From the NCBI GenBank assembly GCA_910890315.1, contig CAJVGD010000002.1:1860001-1924000 (forward strand): a DNA stretch of 64,000 nucleotides, in the 5' to 3' direction. Position 1 is the stretch's first letter. Every line of letters starts with the position of its first letter. Source of the stretch: Serendipita indica DSM 11827 (Eukaryota; Basidiomycota; Agaricomycetes; Sebacinales; Serendipitaceae). Made by a program: the position numbers and the translations under genes. The notes under the pieces were generated by a model, which was given only the letters and a program-made list of their open reading frames with translations, searched no databases and was not told where the DNA came from. This document shows, in pieces, positions 46,864 to 57,775 of the stretch.

Positions 46864-48697
46864 TCACGTGCATCCAAACTGGCGATCCAAAAGTGCAATT
46901 GCATCGCGCACCCCTTCGCGTGGAACGGCCACAATCCGTTGATGACCCTGGAGGATATTTCGTGGGACGAGAGTTCGACCCAATAAAGGTCTGCTGGTTT
47001 CCTCTTCCTCGTAATCTATTTGCACACGCGATGTCGCGGCGTTGTTCGGTTTGTCTGCTTCCTCGAGGATAGTGTCTCGAAGGCGAGGTCTTGCTGGGAA
47101 ATCTTCTGGCTCGGGGGTAGGCTCTCCAGGAGCGAGAGTACAACGGCTCCGACGTGCTACAACGTCTGCGAGCAGGTTAAGGTTGGCGAGATGTGATGGC
47201 CCCATATTCGGATTGACAAGATGGGCATTCGGATGCGCCTCTAGTGTCTTCCACACGACGTCGCATGGTACGGTGTTTGCCACGTCTGATGGCATGTCAG
47301 TATCGACTTCCATTGCGGCGGACGGTGAACCAAGGTCAATATCCTTCATCTTGCCGTTGATCCCATCAGGCATCGAACATGCCCCGCCGCTGCATTTACC
47401 AGGTCTACCGCAGCACTGAGTGAGGAGTGGATTCAGGGTGAGCGGTGTGTTTGTGCCACTGGCGTGTCCGCTCACGTCGGCAGAGGTCGAAGTCCCTCGT
47501 GAGCGACAGACAGTACAAGATGCAGAGCCGCAGGCAGAGGTACCTAAAGCAGAGCAGAATGCTTTTCCGAATGCGTTGTCCGCACATGCCGTGCAGTCGG
47601 AAGGGTCTCCGGTGCACCCTCCTGGTCTCCTTTCAGACTTGGGGTGCGACGTGGATGCAGTCAGCTTGGAGTCGGATACAGGGAAAGACGGTCCCTTGAC
47701 ACGATGTCGAAGTGGGACAGGTGGCTGGTAGGGAGGAAGATCGTCGAGGATGGAAAGGGTTTCTGCGGTTCCGCTCTCGACAGTCGGGATTTGTGATCCC
47801 GTGTTGATTCCCAGCTGGCGACAAAGACAATCGATGGAGCTGGTGCACATGCCACACGACTGGAATTCTTTTCCTTGACCTCCAATGTTATCCTCTGCGG
47901 GATTGTATCCTCTAGGTACCACCATGTCAACGTCATCTTCATCAAATATAGGTACTGAAGGTGACGAGATGTGGTTGCTTGACGTTGAAGATGCAGCCGA
48001 AGTGGTGTCCAGGGAGAGTGGGTGCGCCTGTGGTGAGTGTTCCACCTTGAGGCGTTTGACTCGATTTCTCAAAGGTGGTGATACTGCAGCGCGATTTCGT
48101 TTGGATGTTCGACGAGTGGACGCAGGGCGATGTTCAGCCGCGGCATCGGCTCTGACAAAGGCCTCGACCCGACTCTTGAGCTCGTCGTTTTCAGCCCTTA
48201 GTCGTGCATTCTCCTCTCTCAGCATATCATTTTCCTCTTTGAGACGCTTGCCGAGTTGTTGGAGTGCTACATTGCGTTCGACCTCTCCCTGCTCATACTG
48301 CTGCAGGCGGGCTTGGAGGTCTGAGAGTTGAGTTTGCCTTCGCTCTCTGAATGCCCTTTGTGCTGCTCTTTGAAGGCGTAAGACGTTTGTCACCTTTTGT
48401 GCAATTCGACCCACATACCTGTTCTGTGTCTTTTTGCCCTTTTCAGAAACGTCCTGAAGCCCACGTCAGCCAGAATAGAGATACTAAACATTAAAGGGCA
48501 CATCTTGATCGTATTCAGCGTCGTCTACGGGCACTTTTGGCTTCCTTCCTGGCCTGGCCCTAGCTGGAATAACCCAGTCCCGCTTTGCTGACGCGCGGGG
48601 ACCGTGAGCTGAGAGTAGCACATAAATTCAAATATTGCCTACCAGTCGCGTATAGTTTTGTAGAACTCGACGGCTGCGGCAGCGAAACAGCGGACAT
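46864..48697 (-). CDS. hapX: HapX-type bZIP iron regulator
   Basis: Start MSAVSLPQPSSSTKLYAT at 48697; three introns of ~35-55 bp lie in the first 300 bp. Spliced, the N-terminus has the Hap4-like CCAAT-complex-binding motif (KRDWVIPARARPGRKPK), then the bZIP basic region KGKKTQNRAAQRAFRERRQ with the Yap-type NxxAQxxFR signature, and a coiled coil rich in E/R/L heptads. Cysteine-rich regions follow: CGMCTSSIDCLC, CTGDPSDCTAC, CGSASCTVC and CCGRPGKCSGGAC. These are the domains of HapX, which represses iron-consuming pathways in iron starvation and activates iron detoxification in excess; the cysteine regions sense iron status. A GATA-type palindrome lies 32 bp before the start. C-terminus LLDRQFGCT. 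Confidence 0.92.
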
Positions 48698-49351
48698 GAA
48701 CGGCTCCAAGTCTAGTGGCCTGATCCTTATCTGATAATGACCAAGGTTCAGCTTCGACTGATCTTGGCGCCTGCTCTCCAAATTTGATTATAAAATACAA
48801 ATAGGATTGATTCGACTGGGTGAATATTTTGAAAGTCTCTCATGACGCTCAGGAAGCGCTGGACGATTTAAAATGAGATTATTTTGTTCGATTTCGGATG
48901 TTATCTGTCTGATTATGGCAAGTAGCACCCTAGCTGTACGGGATCAGGCCACTGGCTGCGAACACAAGGGTTACATCGGGGCAGAAGCTCTCAGCGGCAA
49001 TGATTCATCGACGAATAATTCCGGAAAGTGTTCTAAAGACTCCTGAAGCCCGATCTCCGTTCACTTTGACTGCCGCGAGCCGGCGCAAATAGCGATGGGC
49101 AGTTTGACGCGCAAAATACGAGTAGAGAAGGTACTTGCAGTACTGTAAATGCATCTCTAGCAGCTCATAGGCCGTGCAGAACCCGCCAGACGCCGGATTG
49201 TGGGAGAGGACCGTGAGGGGAACTTGGACCCGACGCTCACCCTAAACAGTGCTCAGGAGCTCTGATAGTGTGCTTGTAACCACGCCAGTGATATTTTCGA
49301 ATCGTCTACTGCACAAATCTCCTCATCTAGCTATTTCCTTTGGTCTCGCTC
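48698..49351. other. hapX-RAC1 divergent promoter interval
   Basis: 654 bp with no gene. Holds the GATA-type palindrome at 48727-48737 and a further TTATC (reverse GATAA) at 48901. Confidence 0.55.
48727..48737 (-). promoter_or_regulatory. GATA palindrome TTATCTGATAA, candidate SreA/Cir1-type iron-repressor site
   Basis: Contains ATCTGATAA (48729-48737), which fits the ATCWGATAA element known for the fungal iron repressor SreA, and the complementary strand fits too. It lies about 30 bp upstream of the hapX start codon. In known systems this GATA factor represses hapX in iron-rich cells. The binding is inferred, not shown. Confidence 0.45.
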
Positions 49352-50497
49352 ATGGCTCAGAACATTAAGTGTACGTTTCTGGTCTCTGCTGCTCTCTATT
49401 CGCTCACTGGGGGCGTATTTATACTCTTTGCTAACTCTTTGTCCCATCTAGGCGTCGTCGTCGGGGATGGTGCCGTCGGAAAGGTCAGCGGTGTTCCATA
49501 GGGCGTCATGCGTCTCTGGCCGTATACAAAATGCTCACCGTTGTGTGCCATCAAGACGTGTCTGCTGATTTCGTACACTACGAATGCTTTTCCCGTGAGT
49601 CGTCCGTCGCCATGGGTCCGTTCCGAGCGCGAGTACTAACCCACGCTTTTGTGCGCAGGGAGAATACATCCCAACTGGTAATGAACCTCTGACCTGTCAG
49701 TAGCTAGATTGGTACTGACATGTGTTCCGCCTAAAAGTTTTCGATAATTATACGGGTACGTGAATCGCGCTTCCCCGGTTCCTTCACACACCCCTTCGAG
49801 ACTCGCGTCGGGGCCATGATGAATTCCGTGCTAGCAACCGACACAAAACTGATGACCCTACCCTGTAGCTCAAGTCATGGTCGACGGCAAGACTATCAGT
49901 CTCGGACTGTGGGATACAGCCGGTCAAGAGGATTATGACCGACTCCGTCCGCTCTCGTATCCGCAAACGGATGTCTTCCTGGTCTGCTTCTCTCTCGTCA
50001 GTCCCCCCAGCTTTGAGAATGTGAGGAGCAAGGTACGCGTTCATTCCATCTCGTATACAGTCTGGCGGACTCACCTGCCCCCCTTTCTTCCCGCAGTGGT
50101 ACCCCGAAATTAACCACCACGCCCCCGGAGTCCCCAAGCTGTTGGTTGGCACCAAGCTCGACTTGCGTGAAGACCCGGCGTCTATTGAGAAGTTGCGAGA
50201 GCGGTAGGCGGCGCCTTTGCCCACTCTCTTGGTGTCAATGGCTGATAATCCGGTCAGACGAATGGCTCCCGTGACCTACCAGCAGGGCGTCAGTATGCAC
50301 AAAGAAATTGGCGCAACCAAGTTCCTGGAGTGTTCGGCGTTGACCCAGAAGGGGTTGAAGAATGTGTTTGATGAGGCGATCCGCGCCGTCTGTAAGTGTG
50401 ATGGAGAGCGCCTGTGTACCTCTGTCTCATCTCGTTGCCAGTGTATCCTACGGCCAAGCCAAAGGAGAGGAAGAAGCCTGGATGCGTCGTTGCATGA
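49352..50497 (+). CDS. RAC1: Rho-family GTPase Rac1
   Basis: At least seven exons, several very short: exon 1 is 19 bp (MAQNIK and one base of the next codon). Spliced protein: [26 protein letters not shown]-type P-loop, switch I TVFDNYTAQV, switch [27 protein letters not shown] (G4) and [10 protein letters not shown] (G5), then a polybasic tail KPKERKKPG and a CVVA CaaX box for prenylation. [18 protein letters not shown] and the absence of the Cdc42-type [12 protein letters not shown] pattern point to Rac rather than Cdc42. Rac1 controls polarised growth, actin and NADPH oxidase in basidiomycetes. Length (~194 residues) is normal. The last exon begins after a 50 bp intron near 50391-50441. 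Confidence 0.92.
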
Positions 50498-51050
50498 TGC
50501 ACGCTTTCTGTTGTGCGACCGACTTGACAAGAGATAGCGAACGCGCCATCTTCGTCGTTTGTCGGCACAGTTGGTGACTTATTTAAGCGTTGCGTTTTTG
50601 CCCTTACGATGCTCCCCTCCCCTCCCCTTTGCTCCGTTTGTCTGCGTCTGCGTCTTCGCTGTGTCCGTTTGAGTGCTCTCGGGTACGACGTTCCGGCTGT
50701 AATTGTCTGAATCAGGACCTGGTTTACTTCAGACACTGGAATATATAGATTTAGCTCTTGTCCAAGGGGGTCATTGAGTGATGATCAAGGGCTGAGGGGG
50801 ATCGCTCAAATGGCGAGGATTCTGAATATGCCAATATGGGACGAACTGTTTACGGATATTTTCAGAGATTTTGAAGCCTGTTTTTGTGCAAGGGGGTGAC
50901 GGGGGGAAGTCACGTGCTGTGCCCCGTCGTGAATTTCAAACTCCGCCCTGCGCCTAAGAGTCGCGTCCGTGTCGGTTCTCTTCTTAGACCCCGCCATTGC
51001 GTCTGCCCGCCCCGACGCCCTCCAGCGACACTTTACCATAGCGACTTGTC
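50498..51050. other. Intergenic, no gene seen
   Basis: 553 bp between RAC1 and the zinc-finger gene, both on the plus strand. Confidence 0.45.
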
Positions 51051-52713
51051 ATGTCTGCGACTGCTGCTGTACGAAACGACGGACAGCCCGCCCGCGACCA
51101 GCCCTTGTCGGCGTCGAGCTCGTCGTCTCACACTCTCTCCAGAGGTACGCCCTCCGACGCGTTCATTACGCGTTTTTCATCCATCTAACGCGTCTTATTG
51201 CAGTTCTACATCCACTCCAGAACTTGAATTTCCCCCAGCCGTCGTCGTCGTCGCGCACCGGGGCTGCAAAACCCTCGCGCCCCGTCTATTTCGCGCCTTA
51301 TCCGCCCCACCAGCAGCTCAAACTCGACGTATGCACTCCTGGAAGCTCTTCCTCGCGTACGGCAGCCTCGAGCGCGTCCCACGTTGGCGCCGCCGACCTT
51401 CAGTCCCCCAACCGCGCCGCCTTTGTCGCCCAGTATGACTATGTCGAGATGAAACTCCATGGCTCGCGTGATCAACGTGACGAGCTAGCTAAGAAGCCCT
51501 TTCCAGGCGAACCAGGGGTTATTTACCATTCTCCTTCCAACCCCAATGTCACTTACGACACCATTTTTCAAACCACCCACGATTTTATCGACCTCGCCGA
51601 GACTATTCGATACTATCCGACCTTTGTCGATCTCCCCCTCGAACTTCGACCGTCAAAGACTCGTTACGATGCAACGAAGAACAGCGACGATCTCATGCTT
51701 CGCGTTCGCTGCCTCTTTTGTCGTGGTCGGTTTGGTGGAAAGAATGCAAAGGCTATTTGGGAACGACACGTGAAGGAGCACTGGCCCAAACCTGGTACGT
51801 GACAGGGCACGTGCACTATTCGGCAAGAAGTTTTCTTACCTTTGTTATCTCAGACCGCGTAAGAGACACATACAAGGAAGAAGGCAGACGACCAGTCCGC
51901 CACATTCAGAAGCGTTCGACTGGGTCGAGCTCGCACGGCCGCAACCGATCAAGTGATAGTGCATGGATGCCTACCGGAAGGCATGTGGATCATTCGGATA
52001 CCGAGTCGTATACGTCAGACTCTTCCCGTGCATCGAGCGTCGAACCTCCGTCTGCGGTGCAGGTTTCCATTGCCAGCCCCGTCTACTTCTCCCATGTTCA
52101 CCAAGAGGCCATTCGTGTCCACGACGATGCAGATACAGAGGACAATGCGACCCCCGCGAAGAGTCAGGCTCCCCCGCTTCCCAAGTCTGCTACCCGTCGG
52201 CTGGTTCGATCACCTTCGCCAGACTCTTCGGAAGAAGAAACGGAGCAAGAGACCAATGACACCGTGGTTCCTCCTATTACCTCTTTGGGCTACTGGAATA
52301 TTGTGTTTGATCGCGACTGCTGGTCACGCGCATCACGTATTTGCCCCTCCAAGCCCGACATTATCTCCTCCCTCGAGGCCGCTGCCGCAAAGCTCGTCCT
52401 CGGTACCACCGGGCCTGCGGTTTCAACAACTACAGGTCCTACTCTTACAGCGACATCCACCCTCTCCACCGTCGAAGCCACTGAGAGTTCGAAGGCGACG
52501 ACAGAAGCTGCTGCCACACCCCGCCGCCAGTTCGCTCGCAAGCGCAGTCATTCGCAAAGCGAAGATAGCGACTCTGCCGAAGAGATGATGCAAGTCTTTG
52601 TCTCGCCAGGCCAGAAGCGACGCCGCGTCGGCGGCAACTCGTGCAGCAGCAGCGACGATTCCAATAGCGGATCCAGCGGATATCACTCCAACTCGGACCG
52701 CGAGTCTATGTAG
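51051..52713 (+). CDS. Ser-rich protein with a single C2H2-type zinc finger
   Basis: Exons 51051-51144, 51204-51794 and 51854-52713. Start MSATAAVRNDGQPARDQPL. Residues ~200-225 contain one zinc-finger-like pattern, C-x2-C-x15-H-x3-H (RCLFCRGRFGG...WERHVKEHW). The preceding part (GVIYHSPSNPNVTYDTIFQT...FVDLPLELRPSKTRYDA) looks folded. The C-terminal half is Ser/Thr/Glu-rich with basic clusters (RRQFARKRSHSQSE, QKRRRVGG) that could be nuclear localisation signals. Likely a nuclear DNA- or RNA-binding protein; family not recognised. Introns are supported by exact frame continuity (KP|DRVRDTYK). Confidence 0.65.
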
Positions 52714-53104
52714 AAAAACGACAATTTTAGCGCCACCTTCTCCCTCACCGCTTCCGTGTCTTGGCTTTGCAACTTTCTCGTCTCGTCTCGCCGTCCTGCA
52801 ACGCCCCCCGTTATGACTGTTTCCCGATCCTTGGCTTGTCCTCGCATTGTTCTTCCCAGTGACCAACTTGATCAGTCCTCCTATCGAGGGGGTTAAGTGG
52901 CTCGTTTTACCCATGTACCATATGCCTGTCCGATCTAGAGCGAGGTCCGCTTTGTACTGGTACCTGTCTTTTCATGTGTTCGTTGTGCTAGTATACGCCG
53001 CCTTGAAATATGTACGTATGCTCTCGCATGCCCGCGTCTTGGTGAATGTGAATTCTCTCTATTGCATGTAGTCTGAGCGTGTTATCTATATCCTGTGCTT
53101 TAGA
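52714..53104. other. Convergent 3' flanks, no gene seen
   Basis: 391 bp between the zinc-finger gene and the phosphoglycerate mutase gene; pyrimidine-rich 3' flank. Confidence 0.45.
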
Positions 53105-55075
53105 CTATGCGAGCAAGGAGCGGCCGGTCATATCTATGGGACATGGTCAATACCGTGGCAGGAGGGAGTAGCAAGCAAACGTACCAGCTGGTTGGTCAAG
53201 ACCCTGGTTGTAGCGCAAAGCAATTAGACATGGACTCGATCTTATTCAAAAGACATACCATGATGGCGAGTACCGTTGGGGCAACATCACATAGTGCGCC
53301 CTCTTCGGCATCCTTGGGGTCTTCCGCAAACGAAAACTCTTTGGATTCCGAGACAATGATGAAAGGAACCGGGTTGGTCGTATGTGCAGTGTGTGGCGCG
53401 CCAGTATCGGGATTGATCATCTGCTCGGCGTTTCCGTGGTCTGCCGTAATGGCAAGAACGTATCCAGCTTCTTTGCACGCTTGATAAATGGTATTTACGG
53501 CCTTGTCCGTATGGGAGATTGCCTCGGTGGCCGCTTCGAGTTTGCCTGTGTGGCCGACCATGTCTGGAGGGGCAAAGTTGCACATGACAAAGTCGTACTC
53601 TTTCGTCTTGACGACCTCGGCCACCTTTTCTGCGACTTCTGGGGCAGACATTTGCGGCTGTAGATCGTAGGTGGCAACCTTGGGGCTGTTGATGAGGAAA
53701 CGCTCTTCCTGCTCAAACTGCTTCTCGACACCACCGTTGAAGAAAAATGTGACGTGCGCATACTTTTCCGTCTCTAAGTGAATGTTACACTCCATAAAGG
53801 TGACCACTCGTGTTACACACCAGCGATATGGGCCTGCTTCAGCCTTGCTCGAAATCCACTCTGCGAGCACATCCGACATGCCTTGAGGTGGGAACGCAAT
53901 TGGGAATGGGAATTCAGTGTTGTACCGTGACATGGTCGTAATGTGCTTTCACCCTAGTCAGTCGAGGCAGGTTAGAGACGGCTCACTTACTAGGTCCTTG
54001 GGGACGGTGACCTCCATTGGCTTTGGCTCTAATCCGAACACACTGACGATCTCACGCATTCGGTCCGAACGGTAGTTGAAGAAGAACAAGGTGTCGCCCT
54101 CTGCAAAAACCGTCAAAGGTTGCCCTCTCGAGCATGAGCGTGACTTGCCCTTGATTCGCGAGCCCTCACTCCCGCAAATAATGGGTTTCAAAAACTCGTC
54201 AGTTTGGTTTTCTTTGTACTTTTCCTCGATGAGCTGCAGGAGATCGTCCGTCTGCTGGCCTTCACCTGAGACGAGGCCGTCAACCGCAATCTTGACACGC
54301 TCCCATCGCTTGTCTCTGTCCATGGCGTAATAACGTCCAACAACGGTGGAAACTTCGCCATAGCCCAGGTTCTTGATAAAGTCCAAAAGCTCTTCGGCGT
54401 ACTTCTTGGCTGAGCGAGGAGCGGTGTCCCGACCATCACCGAAAAAGTGCACATAACACTCTGGAACCTCCATTTCTTTTGCCGTCTCGAGCAGTGCGTA
54501 CAAATGCGTGTTGTGCGAATGCACGCCACCGTCGGAGACCTGAGGGACGAATCTAGGCATCAGAATCACAAGGCGAGGAATATCAGACGCACCAGCCCAA
54601 GAAGATGAAGTCTTCCATTTCCATCTTTGGCATGCTGCATCGAAGCGCGAATGACCTCGGACTTGTGGAACTGTTTCTTGCGGATACTCTGATCGATGCG
54701 GACGATATCCTGCCACACAATCCTCCCGGCACCAATATTTAGATGTCTGAGGTGTAGATAAAGGCGAATAATGAGCTTTTCGTACAACTCGCACGCGTGA
54801 TGGCCTTCTACACGTACCCCACTTCCGAGTTGCCCATCAATCCGTCACTGAGACCAACAGCCAAGCCATGAGCAGCAATCGTACGGTATGCATACTCATT
54901 TGCGAGCTTATCCATTGTCTCCGTATTGCCAGCTTTGACTGCATTACCCTTTTCGACGTCGGAAATTCCCCAACCGTCGTGCACACTGGTCCAAGATCCA
55001 TCAAAGGACATCCTAGAGCATTTTCAAACGCGATACGAACATTAGGCAGACTTTGTTCTTCACTTGGGACGTCAT
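53105..55075 (-). CDS. 2,3-bisphosphoglycerate-independent phosphoglycerate mutase (iPGM)
   Basis: Starts MTSQVKNKVCLI at 55075; a 55 bp intron (54986-55040) brings in VHDGWGISDVEKGNAV with the first metal-binding Asp. Next is GLMGNSEVGHLNIGAGR, holding the catalytic Ser in MGNSEVG (spliced at EVG|H), then SDGGVHSHNTHLYALLE, HFFGDGRDTAP, VVGRYYAMDRDKRW, LFFFNYRSDRMREI, MCNFAPPDMVGHTG and ITADHGNAEQMI for the second metal site. The last two exons give GLDQPADMTGRSLLA and the stop at 53105. Catalyses 3-phosphoglycerate to 2-phosphoglycerate in glycolysis with two Mn ions. Some fungi use the dependent enzyme instead; the iPGM motifs here are complete. Cytosolic. Confidence 0.92.
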
Positions 55076-55197
55076 TGTTAGCTTGGTCGGGCGTAAGTAG
55101 CTCGGTTCTCAAGCGATCGGGACCCGCTAGCCGGTTGGCCAGATTGAGCAGTGAAAATAGGAGTAAAAGATCTATACGCATAAGGAAAATAAGGAGA

Positions 55198-56832
55198 CTA
55201 GAGCATGAACGTCAACGGGTTCTCCAGGTAGCCTTTGAAACTCTGCAACCAGCGGGCAGCGACAGCGCCATCGACAACACGGTGATCCGAGCTGAGGGTG
55301 ACCTTCATAATTTGCCTAGTGGACCAGCCCTTTTCACTCGACTCGTCGGGGACCATGGTCGGCGTTGGCGACGAGACCGCCAGGATACAGCATTGGGGAG
55401 GGTTGATGATGGCAGTAAAGTGAGAGACACCAAACATGCCCATATTAGAAACGGTGAAAGTACCACCCTATTCAGCGAATTAGACCGGGAGGGTGCACAA
55501 ACCAACGAATGTTACACACCTGGTATTCGTGAGGAGCGAGCTTCCCGTCACGCGCCTTCTTGGCCAAGGTCTTTGACTCGACGGAAATTGCTGCAAGACC
55601 CTTGGAGCCAACATCCTTGATGATGGGAGTAATGAGGCCATTCGGGGTGGCGACGGCCATCGAGATATCCGCCTTTTTGTACCTGACCCCAAGTCTTAAC
55701 ATTGCACATTATATTTATAACGAGACACTTACTGCTTGATGACGTCGCCTTCCAGAGCAGAGTTTGGCTCTGGGACTTCTGCCAATGCGAGGGCGACAGC
55801 CTTCATAACAAAGTCATTGATGCTGAGCTTGGTAGCGCCCTCCTTCCCAGCAAGCGAGGCATTGAAGACCTCTCTTAGCTTATTGGCCTTTGTGAGATCA
55901 ATATCGACCGTCACATAGAAGTGAGGTAGGTTTTGCTTCGATTGGGTGAGGCGGTTTCCAATAGTGCGGCGCATGCTCGAAACGGGGATTTCCTTGTATT
56001 CCGCATCAGCCGCTGCTGGAGGGGCAAGTGCACCAGACGACGCTGCGGCCGGCTTGAATTTCTCGACGTCCTCTCGAAGAATACGGCCCTCTGGTCCCGA
56101 ACCCTTGACCTGGGCGAGAGGAATACCCTTCTCTAGGGCAATCTTCTTTGCAATTGGCGTGGCGAAGATGCGGTCGCCCGTCTTCAGGTTCTCCTTTGGC
56201 GAGCTCGATTTGGAGTCGTCTTTCGACGACTTGTCCTTTTTGCTGGTATCCTTTTGAGGTTCTTCGAGGGTAGCGGGCTCCTTTGGTCGGGATTCCTCCT
56301 CCTTTGCAGCTTTTGGGGCCTCGGATGCGGCTTGCTTAGCCATGTCAGCGGCCCCAGAGAGGTCGTCACCTGCTTCTCCGACGATGGCAATAGCAGTTCC
56401 TACTGGGATACCTTTGCTGCCGTCCTGGGACTTGCCGTCTCTCAGCACGACGGAAGCAGGCCAATGTCGAAAAGCCAACTCACGATAATTTTCGCCAACA
56501 CGCCGTCTTCCTGAGCCTCGACATCAATAGTAGCCTTGTCGGTTTCCTGTTGGGAGTAGTGTGAGCTGCAACGTAGACGTCTTTACGTTGAATAACTCAC
56601 AATCTCCAAGAGGACCTCGCCGGCCTCAAACTGCTCTCCCTCCTTCTTTTTCCATGATGCAATTCCACCCTCTGTCATTGTTGGACTCATTGCAGGCATT
56701 GTAAACTTTGACAACGCCTGCCTGCGAGCAGAGACGTGCAGGTCTGCAGCACGGGGGATGACGATTGAGCAAACGCTGGCATGAAAACTTGGACTACATA
56801 CTTCTCGACAATATTCTTGATAGCGACGCCAT
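55198..56832 (-). CDS. LAT1: Pyruvate dehydrogenase E2 (dihydrolipoamide acetyltransferase), mitochondrial
   Basis: Start [10 protein letters not shown] at 56832; a first intron to the acceptor gtgctgcAG gives [23 protein letters not shown], a mitochondrial presequence running into the lipoyl domain ([16 protein letters not shown], with the lipoyl Lys in TDKAT). A charged Ala/Lys/Glu linker (residues ~130-200) is followed by the E1/E3-binding domain [16 protein letters not shown]...GSGPEGRI and the catalytic core: [49 protein letters not shown] and the active-site [16 protein letters not shown]. Ends PLTFML at 55198. Transfers acetyl groups to CoA in the mitochondrial matrix. Divergent from CSL4 across only 73 bp. 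Confidence 0.93.
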
Positions 56833-56905
56833 GGCGAACAGACGGAGAGGAAACGGCGACGAAGAAAACCCCAACGGCGAAGGAATCCAAGTTTGCTCCT
56901 CCCAA
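56833..56905. promoter_or_regulatory. LAT1-CSL4 bidirectional promoter interval
   Basis: 73 bp between the two start codons as annotated. Transcription of at least one gene must begin inside the other's leader or use a different start codon. Confidence 0.4.
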
Positions 56906-57669
56906 ATGTCTTTGGTTCTCCCAGGCCAGCCGCTGAGCGCGTCTACAAAGGCCGGAGATGGCGTCTATATGGATGCAAATGGAGTTTCACGGGCATCGTT
57001 GATCGCAACATTTAAAAACGACGTACGCTCCTCTGCTACACCCCGCAGAGTTGTCTGACCGTGTTTTACAGAGCGTTCAAGTGCCAAAGGGTAGAGCTAG
57101 TGCACCGTCAGAGAATGCAATTGTCATTGGAACCGTCGTCCGACTCAATTCTCAGCAAGCTACCATCTCCATTACAATCGTGAATGGGGTGCCTCTACCG
57201 CAGGGCGACGAATATGTCGGGATCATACGATCCCAAGACGTACGAGCAACTGAAAAAGATAAAGTGAAGATCGGTGATTGCTTCAGAGGTGGTGATATCG
57301 TCGCTGGTGAGCAATTTCCCTTGTGCGTGCATGGCGGAGCTTGATGCCCACCATAGGTCAAGTGGTACGTCTTTTAAGATCGACTCATATCCAATCTTAC
57401 GATTCATCTCAAGATATCTCTTGGCGACTCGCGGAGCTACTACGTTAGCACGGCCCACAACGATCTGGGAGTACTCTACGCAACGTCATCGTCTGGTATG
57501 TTGACTTTATCTACCATCCGTGGATCTAGATCCGACAAGCTTATCCCTAGGCTATCCAATGGAGCCATACTCTTGGGAAAGCATGTATTGCCCACAAGAT
57601 CAGAGTATTGAGCCGAGGAAATGTGCTCGTCCAACTGTCGACTATTCTCAGCTACAATTGCGGCCGTAG
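56906..57669 (+). CDS. CSL4: Exosome core component Csl4
   Basis: Start MSLVLPGQPLSAS at 56906; an upstream in-frame Met (56765) would overlap LAT1. Spliced blocks follow Csl4: N-terminal GQPL...GDGVYMDANG, S1-like VIGTVVRLNSQQATISI...YVGIIRSQDVRATEKD...GDCFRGGDIV, then AGQV|ISLGDSRSYYVSTAHNDLGV and the C-terminal zinc-ribbon-like part SGYPMEPYSWESMYCPQDQSIEPRKCARP. Exon 4 is an 8 bp microexon (57357-57364). Csl4 caps the nuclear and cytoplasmic RNA exosome. The final exon ends YSQLQLRP with the stop at 57669. Confidence 0.88.
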
Positions 57670-57775
57670 CGGTTTGACTTTCCTAGGGGGATTTGCGTAT
57701 CCTGCATTCCTTCGACGGTCACGTTGCAACTTTAAATACAGGCACTTTCTTCAGCTTACGACTCATGGTGTTCCA

